Part shown: in pieces, positions 22,435 to 36,800 of the stretch
Layout of the letters: every line of letters begins with the position of its first letter
Position numbering within the stretch: the stretch's first letter is position 1
DNA from: Phoronis australis
Taxonomy: Eukaryota > Phoronida > Phoronidae
Length of the DNA stretch: 64,000 bases
Assembly: GCA_002633005.1 (NCBI GenBank)
Contig: NMRA01000169.1
Coordinates: 48,277 to 112,276, forward strand
Direction of reading: 5' to 3'
Translations under genes and position numbers: made by a program
Notes under the pieces: model-generated
Told to the model about the DNA's origin: nothing
Database searches by the model: none
What the model saw: only the letters and a program-made list of their open reading frames with translations

Positions 22435-24689
22435 AACACGCATACGTTTATAGTAACAATAAAATACTCCAACTTCTAACTGTGACGGGACGTTCGTAAC
22501 TTTACGCTTATTGTTATTCTTATTTAGTTGCAAATGTTCAGTTATTCTTATGCTAATGTCTTGTTGCGTCTCAGTGCGCCTTTGTTACGTGGGCATGTGG
22601 GCGCGACTGTATGTGTCGGGCACTTCGCTAGCGACAGGCTTAGGAGAAGGGTGTTTCCTTCCTTTGCTTTCATGAAAATTGATCGTTATCATGTGCAATT
22701 GAACTGAAACGTATGCCTGACGAGAGGAAAATATTTTTGATGTTCAGTGGAGACTTGCTCTGTTACATAACAAACGTCTTATATATTAAACCAGTAATGA
22801 TAATACATACATCAGAAAATCAATGCTTTGGGTCTTCCCCAGATTTCAAAAATGGTTTTGTTCACAACTTACTACAAATATATGATAAATAGTTCCTATC
22901 TACTATCAAGCAACAATACTGGAGCAGTATAACAGATATAAAGTGAAACAAGCGTGGATAAAACAGGAAAGGAATATCAAGAAAGACAAATCACGAACAA
23001 AAAAGTACAAACATAATTAAAAGATAAAGGGCCTTTGTTAAGTTAAGGGTACATGAACTGCTGGCTTCTACTATAATCCTGGATTCCAATATAATCATGG
23101 CAGTATTTATCGGCAACGAGCTGAGTTTCACGGTTGTTCAAGCCTCTGTCTTATATGGTCTTTCGTACATGCGAAAAATTTGAAAAACACGGAAACTTCT
23201 GTGAATGTAGTCAAAAACCAACAAGTTCATCCCTGACACAAGTAAAACATTAGTTAATGATGGCAAACAGCAAAATCACATTGAGTCCTAGCCTCTTATT
23301 GCTTTTTTTTGGAGCCGTAAATCCACTAGGTGCACAGATAACTCTAAATGAACACAGGACAATGTAATCTACAAATTATTGTTCATCAACAGCAACCTGT
23401 GCTCATCAGTCATCCTCGAAAAACGAAGTATGTTTTACAAACCAATCGCATGACAACCGCTGAAAGTTTTACCATAATTCTCAATCTTACACCATCCATT
23501 GCAATAATGTTAATTAAAAGACTAAATATCACAGGGAAATAAAAGATAAAAAACCGATCCCCTACAGTATATTAACAAACAAGGAACATTTCATCCTTTC
23601 AGATGAAGACAACCCCACTACCCTGTTTGTAACCTATGATAACGGTTTTCAACCACAATCTTGTCCAGCGATGCAGGCTGACCAAGCACACCAAACAAAG
23701 TAATAAGGGTCACCATTTAACAAACATGATATTGCATTACTTACCAAACATAAACACCAATACTTCAACCATTTAGTGATCAAGTATCAGAAGGTCAGAT
23801 ACCCATCACAACTGCCATAAATGGCCTAAAACCTAACCACCGGTATGACCTCCGGGGTTTAGCCATGCATCGTATCAATCAATGCAATGGGTTGCAATGC
23901 CGGCTAATTTGTCCGGCACATATTTGCAGCCATTTTCTTTCCTCATGGTTTATGGGACTAACATGAAATGTACCAGGAATTACGACTGAAAGCCGTTAAA
24001 AATAAAACTGACATCGCACAATGATACTGCTTTCAGGATTGCAAGCATTGGTTTGGTTATAGATGGCTTTTCAGTAATCTATGATAGTTTCCCATTTTTG
24101 TATTCTCTTCACTCACCCATGGAAATACTATTTGAATGACCTCCACTTTTTTGCAGCTTTATAGTTGGCAAAGAACAAATTACAAAATTCAAGACTTAAA
24201 AAGTTTAGTAAAAAATTGAAACACCCTTAAAGTGGTGCCAATTAATAACCTACAGATTAATCATTTGGACGTTTTAAAACGTTTTATTCCTACAACCAGT
24301 TGCTACAAAGTCAAAGCCCTTGACTGGCTAAAACAGAGTAGGCTGAATTGGGCATCACAAAGAGAAAACTAACAAAATGACCGTAATATAGATATTAATT
24401 AAATTAAATAATGACTTTTAACATATTGTAACATGAAAATGAAAGCAGTGAGCATGCAAACAGTTGTTTTAGAAGACACACATAGTTAAAGGCAAAGACT
24501 TGCTATAAAGGCTAATTTTCATAGAATATGTAAAACAAGATCTAAAGAATGTATGGCATAAAAATCTTTTTTAAATTATAACACTACTTCATGAATTCCA
24601 TAAAATTTAACAAGAAATGAATTTTGGGGCTTACTAAGACATCACGGAAGGAGCTGTTTAAGACCTGTTCAGCAGCAGCAGCAGCAGAA
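22435..24689. other. No gene seen
   Basis: AT-rich intergenic sequence without a recognisable gene or clear repeat. A short CAG run lies at about 24671-24690 at its end. Confidence 0.4.
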
Positions 24690-25250
24690 CCAGCTTCAGA
24701 ATACATCTGGCTGCATTGAAGTAACAACTGGCAACATGACCGTCGTAAGACCTGAGGTATGGATCCACCTCAGTGGGCTCGGGTTTTGGAGGTCGTACTG
24801 GATCAGGGCCGAAACGACCAATGAAGATTCCTAACCAGCTGAAGACGAGAGACGCTCAGCAGCAACGACAGCGCTGTTTAAAAGTAAGTTACTGTCTGAA
24901 GACATCCAGTGGCTTCTGGGGAAGACCAGATGACAACTTGGAAAGGCAAGTGGCACCTGGCATAGACCGGACGGGGCAGATGGGTTTGCAGCCCAATCCT
25001 GCGGTCGATCTTCAAGATCGACACCCACAAAGCTTGCTACAAGTTACTTTAATGAAGAATACCCCCAGGGTTCTGCGAGAGCGGGGATGGAACAGGAACC
25101 CAGAGACAGCTTTTTGACGGTGACGACCATCGACAGCCAAAGGGCTACGACAAAGAACAACGACAACACTTGCAGCGTCTGTGGGAAAGTGTGCAAGAAT
25201 GCAAGAGGAGTAAGAATACACCAGGATTAAATGGAGTGTTTACAGCGTCA
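24690..25250 (+). pseudogene. Retroelement ORF1-like debris with CCHC-type zinc finger
   Basis: The frame ending at 25228 includes CSVCGKVCKNARGVRIHQD with Cys codons at 25171, 25180 and 25192 and His at 25219. A TAA stop at 25228-25230 comes just before MEC, whose Cys at 25237 would close the finger. Fingers of this kind (CxxCGK.CKN.RGL.IH....C) are known from proteins encoded by non-LTR retrotransposons. The upstream 400 bases can be read in the same frame with one extra stop and are rich in Ser, Thr, Gln and Arg. A decayed LINE ORF1 is the best reading; a host zinc-finger pseudogene is the alternative. Confidence 0.45.
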
Positions 25251-28200
25251 ACGCTTATTAGGAACTGGCAGTTCCACTAGTAAGACGGTAGGACACAGCA
25301 ACCAGGTACAAAGCCACAGTGTTACTGACTCCAGAGAGCCTGTCCAAGGGACGATAAGGGCATAGATGTACTTTCCTGCATCTGATGGCGCTGCTGAACT
25401 ACATGTAGAAGACGATGATGTTTTTAACCCCATGTCTAATTCCGATGCCCTGGATGCAGCCAGCAGGGATACCGACAGAGCTATCGTGTAAACTAACACA
25501 GATGAGTATGGAGGGGGCCAAGTAGCTGAGGAGTCAGCGGATGAAGATCTAGTGACAGAATTTGTAGTAGGGTCGCAACAGGGGGGCTCATTGGGAAGTG
25601 GGCAGAAAGGTCCGCGTGTAAGAAACAAGTCCGCCGGCCATTTTGTAGCCAAAAGGTCCACAACGTTAGGAATTCGAGCCCCCCATATTGGAGGCTGGGG
25701 GCGCGCATGTAAAAATCTTACGAAATAACTTGAAACAACAAGAGACAGCAATTAATGTTTCAGATTTTGTTCAAAACATTGACTTACTACCCAGACATAA
25801 TGCCTTGTAGCTTGATGTTTGGGAACGGTCAAAACATGCTAATTGCACTTTTGAAAGGACCTTCAGAAAATATGTAGAAGAATCGTCTTTGATATTTCTA
25901 AACAATAAGGCATATGGTGAGGATTTTTTGTGAGGGGGGGCTCGGCTGTGTGTGCGTAGTCATAACTTTGCGGAATCTCCAAATTTACATTGCGTGCGAT
26001 ACTGGGAGGAGGGCCAAAGACTATCCCGGTGCCTACCATCTGACGTCACCACAGAAACAGAAACAGAAACATAACTTTGCGACATTCATTAATCGATGTA
26101 AGAATGTTTTGGTGATGCATATGTCAAAGGTATTACATGTATATGCGACAGATAATCTGATTGGTAAATGAGATTGTGAAATCAACAGATCTTTCCTGGT
26201 TTACTTATGGACGGCGCACTATTGGGGGCAGGGAGAGGAGATGCCTCTCTAGTATTCATGCCATTGTCAGATATAATATTCATGTGAACTATGCAGTTAT
26301 TTTTTTAACCAAACATGAGAAGTATTGCCTAAGAAAAAGTGAAATTTTTAGGCTCAGTCTCAAGTTGCGCAATCTGTAATGTTGCAAAGCTGAGATAGCG
26401 CGATAAAATAAACAAAGCAACTCACGTAGTGAAATATTGTCAGGTTATGCTTTTATGATTTACTTTCTTGTGACAGTGCAAAATGCTTTAATTAAGTGTT
26501 GAACTTACTTCATTGAAAAATCATATCAACATTCGTTATTAAGATACTTAACGTGTGTGTGCCTATGCGTGTGCGTTGCCCTTGTATTACGGATTTCAAT
26601 GATGTTTTAACGAGTGCTTGCATTTGCCCAAAGGAGCAATCAATTAGATTTGAGAGGGTTTAGTATCTTCAAGAATCCTCTCTAATTATATACAACCAGT
26701 CAAGGGCTGGAGGTTGAATAGCCTTTATAAAATTTTGGGCACCTACTACATATGTTTATTTGTATATTATATTGACGTGTATGTGTAAGGAAAATATCCT
26801 TAGCGTGAGGTCGGTTGCATAAAACAGGAATTCACATTTTCTACTCATTCAAGTACTTGTATTTTAGTAGATTAGTTCATTAAGTTTCCCCGGCTTTGAA
26901 AGGATGCAAAGAATTTTACCCGGGTTGCAGAAAACGCGAAAAGTCTTGATCCTATTTTTGTGCAACCTGGTCCAGATTTTTTTGGGCTTGCCACTGAAGT
27001 CACCCACATGTACACAATCCTGATGACTCTCGCTTTCTAACTTGACTCACGTTTTGGACATGAAAAACCCACGTCAAGTTTTATTGTGCTTTAATATTAC
27101 GTCTTCTTAATTTTCTATAATATCATAGGGAAATTCGCGAATTTAAAAACGCTTACTGACTTCGAAATCTTTGGGAAATTTGACGGATAACACATCTTTT
27201 TAAAGTGTAAATGTATTGCAAATTTTGCCTGCGTATGACGCAGTTAAACAGCCCTTCCTCTAGCTGTGCGGCTTGCGTTAAATTAGAGTTTCACGCGTAT
27301 TCATATAATTGAAAAATTAAAGCACTTTTCAATCAAAAATTGATCAAATATTTGGCAATCGTTCATCTGGAAGAGTTCAGAATAGTGATTCACGGGATAC
27401 GTTCAGAGCTATGAATTGTGGATTCGACGAATTTTGGTACTTCTGTCTTTTTAGTGGACTCTTGACGCGTTTTCTACATTTTTCGGAGTTTTTATTTCTC
27501 TGAGGCGGACCCTTTTGCCTCCTTTGCCAAATGGGGGCCTCCTTCGAGCCTTCAGAGCTCCCCTGTTTGCACGTATGGTCACTGCTACATCCTCCTCTTT
27601 GTTGTGGCATTGAGCCGGAGGAGAAGGCCTGTACTAGGTGCTAGACACGGGAGAAATGAGCGGTCTTCGCTTGTCGACCATAGTAGAAACCAAGTTTTCA
27701 ACATGACTTGACGCCTCTATAGTATTTAATCTATAATATCATGCAAAATTCGGTTTAATCTCATAATATACCCTTATGTAAAGTTTCGATGAAATCTGTC
27801 AATTTTTTACATATCATCCGGAAACGCTCTTCCCTCAAAACTAGATGATGTTCCTTGACTCCAGGGGCGGGACATATTGAAAGTAGATGATCTGTTGAAG
27901 TGTGCAAAATTTCATCAAAATACGACCAGAGGTTTTTGAGATAAGGGTCCATTTGCACAATGTGAAATGTTTTTTCAAACACACATTTGTTATTTGAGCG
28001 GGTCTATGTCTCTGAATGGCATGTAGCTGTGTTAGTGCCAACTATGTTGGAGGGGGTTATTGAATCTATGTTTCGTCAGTAATTATGTAGCCATAAACCA
28101 AACACGAATTATTGAATTCTAGAAACCGGTTTCACAACTGCCCTCAATTACGATGGGAACTGTTTTCCATTACAAACCAAAGATAACATCAACGATTTAA

Positions 28201-29301
28201 AAAACTCAAAATTTCTGTTTGACCGATTAACAGTGGAATTGCGAACTTGAAAATGGCGCCTTGTTTTAAACTACAGCCGACGACTGATACGTCCGCAAGT
28301 TAGGAATCGGTGAATGCAGTAGATCTAGTTAAACATAAACAGCTTTCGTTTCAAATCCACTGACAATTAAAATACAGCGAACCCTTTTTAGTTGAAACAG
28401 CATGTGTCTTTTATAACGATATAAGCGGTAAACATAAACAATACGTGTCGATCACTTACTCAGATAATCAGCCATGCAAATTCTCAAAACATGAAAGATT
28501 TTGGGGTGCGGCAATATGTGTCCAGGGCGACGATACATGTTGTCACAATGTGATGGCACACATTTTCGCCCCCTTAAGTGTTTTACCGAAATAGCATGGG
28601 TGAGGCCTACGAGAGAACCTAAGCGAAGGGTTTTAAGCGAAGGGATTCGCAACCTACTGTAGACCTCCGACATAGGACTCTCCCGGTAAATGAGATGGAT
28701 GTGACAGGAAATCCGAATGCAGAGCTAGAGATCGAGTTAGAGGGTAACCGAGAGTTTGAGGGAGCAAACGTTAGTACCCAAGTTGATCCTATTTGCAATG
28801 CCAACGCTCCTAAAAGCGAGGCCGGCATCAGGCGCAGTTATCGTCGTAACAGCTATCCAACGATTCTTTTCCCCGTTCAACGTACTACAACTTCCTTTTC
28901 GACTTTCTTACAATTTGGTGGGCCTCCCCCAGTTTCTGGATTCACCTGTGTCAAACCTTTCAATACAGTTGAATAGGCGACAAGATACCGGGCCTTTTCG
29001 AAAACGTTCGTTCTATGGAATAGACCAAGAGCCCAAAAAGAGCTGTTTCGAAAATTGACTCTTTCGGAAATATGCGTCACTGCTTATTTTGCCGTGGAAT
29101 TTCAAGTCTTGTTACAAACGAAACGTTCCATTTTTTCGGAAACGTGGCTACTGCAACAAATTTCTGACGACTGCCCTATTAACAACAGGTGATCTATATT
29201 TTATCGGTCCTTATAAAAATATAAAGGAGCATTGGAATGTTGGTATCCGCCCACCATGAGGTCTTTTCCGCAACTTGCTTCCAAAAGTGCCACCATGAGA
29301 G
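25251..29301. other. No supported gene
   Basis: About 4 kb downstream of the mosaic lectin gene on its strand. It contains three copies of AGAAAC at about 26050 and G/C-rich patches near 25690 and 25930. I found no exon-like stretches with splice sites. Confidence 0.4.
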
Positions 29302-29307
29302 TTTATT
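29302..29307 (-). terminator. Candidate poly(A) signal AATAAA
   Basis: The first AATAAA on the minus strand after the stop codon of the mosaic lectin gene, about 370 bases downstream. It would give a 3' UTR of normal size. No transcript evidence. Confidence 0.35.
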
Positions 29308-29674
29308 TTGGTGGGGTATCTTTCTGAAGTAAATTGTGTACCTATTTCAGAGGTGGTGCCTGCCGCAAGTTAGACTTACTAATTGATAAAGGAAGCACCG
29401 CTAATGAGTGGTGACGCTTTTCGCTCACGCTTTTCCATAGATCCGGTGTGGTTCAAAGTAAGGATCAAACGTGAGTCAGCATTGGTAGACTACGCACAGG
29501 TACGCATGTACAGAATGGTTGTGAGTTTTTGTATATTTTCATCGTTGCCATGTAGTCTACTAGTGAATGTTGGTATGATCACCACCTAATTTAAGCGTCG
29601 AAACTGCCGAGTTTCAACAAAATTGTATCATTGCGTATTTCAAACTGAAATTACCAAGAAACTGTTTTGCTTAT

Positions 29675-30841
29675 TCACACAATGTTTGGAACTGCAAGAA
29701 TTCCAGCTTGGAATCCGTTATAACCAAACTCAGCAGACGCATCGGTGGTAAAGCGAATGCGGATTTCGGTAGGTTTCTGGACTAAGTAATCCATCTCCGT
29801 CAGCGCCTCCCGTCCGCACAGAATCCTCGTCTTGCTGGTGTCCGATTCATCGGAGTAACTGGAAAGGAACAGCACCAAACAGTGAAACAATGTTTTGAGT
29901 TTATTAGCATAAAAATATTTTATGAGCGACAAGGGTCATCGCAACAGCTTGTCAAAAGCACCTAGCTCCCGGGGGTGTTCACACACATTTACTGTAATTC
30001 CATTTAACTTAAGTGAAATAACAAACCTTCAGTTTGAGATGAAACTAAGACCAGTTTTCAAACGGCAAGTGTCCGACATTAAAATGTTAACTTTTAAGTT
30101 ATAAATGACTTTAATTCCGTATAATGAATATTTTTATTAAAAAATTTAACACAATTCCAAGAACGGCCCCATTTACGATACTCACAGACAACAATCTATA
30201 AATCTACCATAAAATAGCCCCAGAGGAGTAAGGGAACTTAGCCGTGGACGTAAGAATCTCGGGAAACCAATGTCATCCCGTGCAACGCACGTAAATCATG
30301 GCAATATTTAACTAAGCCGTCTAGAGTTCTCGCGAGGTTCTTGCGTCTATAAGAAACTGCCTTGTTGTTGAATTGTAGGTAACACAATAGTTGGTCACGG
30401 GATATTTGTGAGGTAAGATTCACTAAACACGGCATCAAAACAACCAGTTGTTGACGTTTCGTTAGTTCACTATCAAACTTATTTCTATACCTTTGATGTT
30501 TGGACTTAAAGAATTGTGTTCCAATGTGACAAGTAAGCTAAAGTAGAGCACGTAAAGTTGGCTTCAAATAAGAAGATTGAAGTTAATCGTAAAAGAAGGT
30601 GAGGTTACACAACTTTACATTTACCTGTAAATTTCCACGCTATCTTTGCATGATCCAGAAGAGTCTCGAGGTAAAAGGTCAAAGTCTGTAAACTTTATTT
30701 TGAAATGCCCGTCGCCGACATGTTGCGCCGTCCAGATGCACTCTAGTTCAGTTGGGTAGGAATTTCCTCCGAATCCAGGTGATTCGGCAATGAAACCGTC
30801 CCCTGTTTTCAAGTTGGCTACTTTCGGGGAGCAAACCGCAA
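29675..30841 (-). CDS. Exons 21-22: C-terminal CUB domain and stop
   Basis: Exons 30841-30625 and 29858-29675. Opens [20 protein letters not shown] with [17 protein letters not shown], then [48 protein letters not shown]. All four Cys are present, unlike the first CUB, and the calcium-site acidic residues (FDL, KDSVEIY) are kept. The protein ends PNIV with a TGA at 29677-29675; no transmembrane or GPI signal follows. Confidence 0.9.
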
Positions 30842-33800
30842 CTTTAAGACAAAAATTACATCGTCGACATCGGTGCATTCTTGTTTTTTATCCACATTTT
30901 AATGTGAATTAATGTGTGTTTGCTGGTAATTCACCATGAATCTACTTTTGTTCGGATATATTGAACCCTTCTTTAACGTAAAAGACAATTACGGTTGAAA
31001 GTACTGGCGTCAAAATTGTGTTTATTTTCTTTTTCAAATTTTATACATGCGTAATAGCCAAATAAGCTTTGAGCTGATTAAAGAAATCAGCACACTCTTA
31101 TTTCTTTAATAAGAACAAAATGCAGTTCAAAAAGTTACATTTTACGATAATTACTGGCTTCCTTGTTCTTGAAGAGGTAGAAGATAAGAGGAACTTAAGA
31201 TTCACCTGTCGTGCTCGAAACTTCCACTACAGTGGTTTCAGCGGGTCTGGTGGGTGCATCAGTTTCAGACTGTGGGGTGTTTGGTGCTGCCGGGGTGGAA
31301 GAGGGAACGCTAGGACTTTGAGTTGTGGGATCAGGCTTTGTTGGCGCAGATGTTTCTGCTTCAGTGGGTGCGTCAGTGTTTGGTTCAGGTTTTGTTGGTG
31401 CAATAGTATTTGAAGTCTCGGTGGAGGCCTCGTGGGTGATCGGAATCTTTGTTGATGGTGCAACTGTTGTTGGATCATGGGTGGACGGTTCAGGATTTGT
31501 TGGTGCAACAGTTGTGGGAATCTTCGAAGGGGTTTTAGGTGTTATCAGCGCTTCAGTCGAGGGCTCCACAGTTGTCGGAGCTTCACTGGATGGTTCAGGC
31601 GTTGTCGGAGCATGTGTAGAAGGCAAATCGGTTGACGAATGTCGAATTGTCGGGGCAAGTGTTGTCGGTGAAGGTTTGGTCGAGGTTGTGGACGACTCGG
31701 TGGTCCACGATAAAGGTGTTGATGGTTCTGGCGACGGAGTGGACGGTGGCAGCGTCGCGAGTTTTGTGGTTGTCTCCATTGTTGTTGTTGTTTGCGTAGA
31801 CGGTTGACCTAAATAGAATGGATTCTCGCGGATATTATTTTTTTGTAAATGATGTACTGGATTCTCGTTTGAAGAGGTTTCTCAGGGGAAAAGCAGCTAG
31901 GTTGATATCTGGTTCGAAGTCACAAATACAATAACTTGGGCAGTTTTGGAGATATTACTATAAGCAGTATTGACTTCAACAGTATTTCTGAATCTAATAA
32001 GCCAATGAGCACCTAATACCTTTGTTGATATTTTGTATCTTATCTTAAAATTGTTTTGGAAATGGGAACTAAAGGCCACATTCCAAATTCAGTTCTCTTT
32101 TTATCAGAATGCTCAACTGACGTAGATCTTGAAAACATTTTGCAGAGCAAAGAACAATCTTAGCGCCCACTCGACTTGCCATTCTTCATTTCAAAGTCAC
32201 TAACCAACGTACAAGAGCAAATCTTTATCATTATAAAGACGGTTACCACCACAATTTTCTATTAATGTTTAAATGTACTAAGCACTCTGACGGCAATATA
32301 ACTACTCTTCTTACGTATAGCTTTCACACGTTGTGACATTTCCAGCCCACTGCCACAAATAAGATCATTCACGCTGCAAGTGCGATGGCACCATAAATTA
32401 AATATATAAATTGCTGGTTACTTCTCCGCCTTTCACCGTAAAATGTCCTTCAATCACTTGCTACGCGCCTATACAAGGCTTTTAAAACACACATATTCAC
32501 AACTTACTCTTGCAGCCTTCTTCAAGTTTGATGTCATCCAGTCGAACAAAGTTGTAGTTCTTCGAAGGATACATGGTGGCCTCAAAGGCAAACTGGAACG
32601 AAAACGTTATGCAAAACACCATTCTGCCGCCTATCTTAAATGGCGATTAATTTGAAGCATGAAACGATGTCATGACGGTTTCTTTTGTTTTCTTACAATA
32701 GAAACAAAAGCTGATCACCATGACAATTCATGTATAGACTAGTACACTTCTGTACCAATGCTTCATTGCCATGACATTGTGTATCTAAATAATACGTCTG
32801 TACTAGTGATTGCTCTCCATGACAATGCCTATATAGGACATGTCTACACCAGTGACTGATCTCTATGAAAATGCATATATAGTACATCTCCGTACCAGAG
32901 ACCCTTCGCTATGACTACGCATATTTAGCACATGCCTGTACCAGTGACTCTGGTGTCAAAGGTAAAATGCACGATTTTTCCCAAGTTTGTAAAACCACGT
33001 GTTGATATAATTTGGAATACTCACACTCACTGGAAATCTATTGAACTCTGTACTCAAACATAGGATAAAACCTGTCTCACAGTTCACCAAATTAAAAGAA
33101 TGACCGCCACATTGTCTTGTGATGTGTACAGCAGAATACAAAGACAGTTTCAGTGCCACATATCCATTAGCCGTTAAGTCCGCTGTCTTTGAATGTGTCC
33201 ATAAAAAGACTTATTGTTAACTGAGATTTAGAAAGGATCTTTCAGTCTAGCCTCTTGACAAACAAATATTATATTTCTGTAACAATGGAACCATGACACC
33301 TGAACACTGCAAGAATACTCACCGTCATGTAGGAGTATGGTTTAGCAGTTACTTCAACCTCAACGTCCGTCCAGGTGTTGCCGTTGGGCATGGACAGGTC
33401 CTTCAGTAGGACTTCCTGGTGAGAACTGAACAGAGCTCGGTCGAGTTTGTACACCTGTAGTGTTCCTGTAGACAGAGGCAAATGTATGAGCAGTAATTCT
33501 TTTTATCGTCCAACAAAAGTTGATCAAACCCGGCCTATACAGAACTCACATTGACATGCAGCCAAGCTAACCATCTGTGTTTGGTGTCATAAAGAAACTC
33601 GATTTCCACCGTTTGACATTTTCTATTCTACATTAGCACGAACATAAGATAAACGCCAATAATTCTGTGGTACAATGGCCATAGCTTACTGATCCACATT
33701 TGTCATTCATTGATAATCCAGTGTTCAGTTAACCATAAGCAATGTATCTCATTCTCTGTTGAACAGTTTTGGGTAAAATTATTGCTTTCCATCAAAGTCT

Positions 33801-36800
33801 TCCCACAATACCACATTATTCTAAATTATTTTACATGCATCTAGTTGAAAAAAAAACACTAACCGCTTCCGGCAAGAGAATATTTGAACTTCAATGTGTA
33901 ACAGCTCAGAGTTGGGTGGAATTCTCTGCTGAGAAGGCGAGTCTTGCGCATTCTAGTTCCCTGATTGGTTTGAACTACAGCGCTTTGACCACTGTCTGAG
34001 CGTGTCAAGACCCAGCTCAACTTGTCCTTTGAAGTCTCCCTAAGTCCACAATATCCCTGCTCGAAATCACACTGGACTGGATCTGCAAGTTACAACGTGG
34101 GACTTTACGAAGGGATCTCTGCTTAAAACAGCGCGTCCAACAGCATCATTAAAGTACGCCATCTTATCAACTTCAAATCAGTGAGCATGTGCGAGATATT
34201 ACACACCCAGTTTGGTGGGTATGAATTCACATGAAGTTGATGAAAAATCATGTCAGCTCGACTTCATATCAACCCTTTGCATCATATCGCGCTACTTCTA
34301 TTACTTCGCAGAAATGGTGATATGAATTTACATCGTTTATGATAGACTATGTTGCCTGTGTGCTTACAACGAAAAATATTACACAAAAATGGGCCAACGT
34401 TTCTTCCATAATTCAATGCTCGAAAAAACCCAAAATCTCAGCAAGATCGTGTCTCACATTAGCATAGAGTTACGGGATTATGTCAAATTTTCAATCCCAT
34501 TAATTAACCCTGACTAGGGAAGGTACAGTTGACCTAGGAGAGGCGCAACCCTTTTGTATACCAAATTCATAGTGTTTAAGGGTAACGAAGCTGTCTTACC
34601 AACACATTTGATCGGAGTACCCGACCATGTACCGTCCACTTGGCACGTGCGCTGAAGACTTCCGCTGAAACCGTTGACCGTCTGCACGCCGTAGAGGCAA
34701 GTGAAACGGACAATAGACCGGTAGATGGTGTCCTGGCCAAACTTCTTACCGAAAGATGGCGTTTCAATGGGTCCGCAATCGGGAACTAGAAGAATGAAGT
34801 TAAGGGTCTCACAAAAGCAAACTCCGAGACAGCTATGGAGCAATGGCGCTCTAGAGTTTTAAGCACATTTTCATTCCAAAACGCAGCGATTCTGGATTTT
34901 ATGTTATCAAATTCCGATAAATGCATAGCAAACAGTTTCGTATGGGCGATTATTTATGCAAAAACATCAAATTGTATATTCAATTCCATTCAATGAACTC
35001 AAAGCCGACTGTATGACAATTCAATCCTGTCTTGTGCATTCAACGCTATTACATTAATTAATCCACACTCGTGGACTCCATATGGCGAATTCAATGGTGT
35101 TTTGTTTATTCTAACCTGTTTTGTGAATTCAATGCTGTTTAACCAATTCTGTTTTTTCTATCCTATTGTCTTTATAATGAATTCACTCCCGTTTCATGAA
35201 TTCAATCCAGTCTCATCTATTGTGTTTCGTCAATCCTAGCGGCCTACAGGCGAAACCAATAACGTCGTGAATTCAATCCCACTTTGCCGATTATGTTTCG
35301 TCAATCCTAGCGGCCTATGGACGAAACAAATGTGTCGAAATGTGCGCTTGCGTTTGATTTTCCCGGTTGTCTACTCGTTGTGTCAGGCAAGCAGTAAACA
35401 TGGTTACTAAGGCCATTTTCATCCCTCAAAAGATTGGCTGCGCGTGACAGGCAAAGCCGCATCTTCTAGTTTTGGAACATTCAATATTAACCGAATCAAA
35501 TGCTCCACCTTATTCCGTTGCGTTTCTTGACGACATGTTCTTAAAGTCTCTATTGCCAGAGTAAATAGTCTTGTCGTCAACGTCTCCAGCTTGTGGTTAT
35601 CGCCACAGAATGCATGTCCTCAGTGATGCATGCACAGGCGCAAGTGCGATATATTAGTTGTGTCATTAGGCCGCCAGGATTGACGAAACAGAATCAATGA
35701 AACTGCATTAAATTCAACAGAATCGATTAAACAGCATTGAATTTACAAAACATGATAGAATATACAAAACAGCATTGAGTTCACGATATGGAATCCAGGA
35801 GTGTGGATTGAATTGGTGCAATAGCAATGAATGCTCAAGCTAGGATTGAATAGCGGAGTTGCAACGCCACCATATTGGAAATGGGTCAGAATGTTGCATT
35901 GTGGATAAGCCGGTAAACAAGTACGTCGGCAAGCGTGGGGGAACAGGCCTCAGGGATGTTATAGGTGTTGTGTGCTTGGCTGCTATAATACCAGTTAGCG
36001 AGATAAAGAATTTAGTTACCACCTGTTTCCCAAGGATCAAGAACTGCGTTAAACATGGGTCAGACACATCGGTAGAGCTGGTAGCAAAGGCCGGCTTAGT
36101 GAATTATTTCCGACTTCGCAGCATAAAGTATGCAACAACAATATTTCCCATAAAAGAAACAGTAACAAATACTCCACGGCGGATGGTAGTGAAAAAAAAA
36201 CTTGTTTTCGCTTGACCAGAACCAAGCCAAAATGAGCAATTTTGAGGATAATGCCTGTGCACAATCACCTCTTCTGGGTCGACTCACTTAACGTACGCAC
36301 ACTATATGCATCAACGCGCTAAGATAAAGCATGCAGAATATTATTATTTACTTTCTACAAAATTGTGGTGCGTTTCCATCAAAATTACGATCAATTTTCA
36401 GAAAATTGTGCTGAAATCCCAGGGTGAAATCTCGAAGACAAATGCCGTAGCTGCCGGTCTCGCAATCGTCGATAGGGCTTGAATTCTTGAATAAGAATAC
36501 AGCTTCGACTCAACAAATTACCTGAAATTCTCCTCAAGTTTTCCAAATAGCGTCTCTAAGATTTTTAAGTACTTGTGAAGTCTGGATTAACTGCAGATGA
36601 CGTTCAAATCAGCGCTAGATTGTAGCCCGCAACACGAGAAAAATCTCTGGAGGAACACACATGTTGTTGTGACTTGACGTTTGTTTTGAAGTTTGTATGC
36701 GTGTGTGTGAGAGTAAGCGTGCGTGTGCTTGTCGTCAGAGTTCATTTGCCAGAGTAAATGCAAAGTAATGATCTAGGTGTGCATTAGAAACTAACTCAAG

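Noticed and set aside
31325-31807. Gly/Val/Ser-rich plus-strand frame of 160 codons
   Set aside because: It is the complement of the Thr/Ser/Pro-coding exon, whose phase and splice sites fit the minus-strand gene.
32315-32373. A possible extra 59-base exon between MAM2 and the mucin exon, with good AG and GT borders on the minus strand
   Set aside because: Exon 19 ends in phase 1, so this piece would meet a TGA at once. Joining exon 19 straight to exon 20 keeps the frame.
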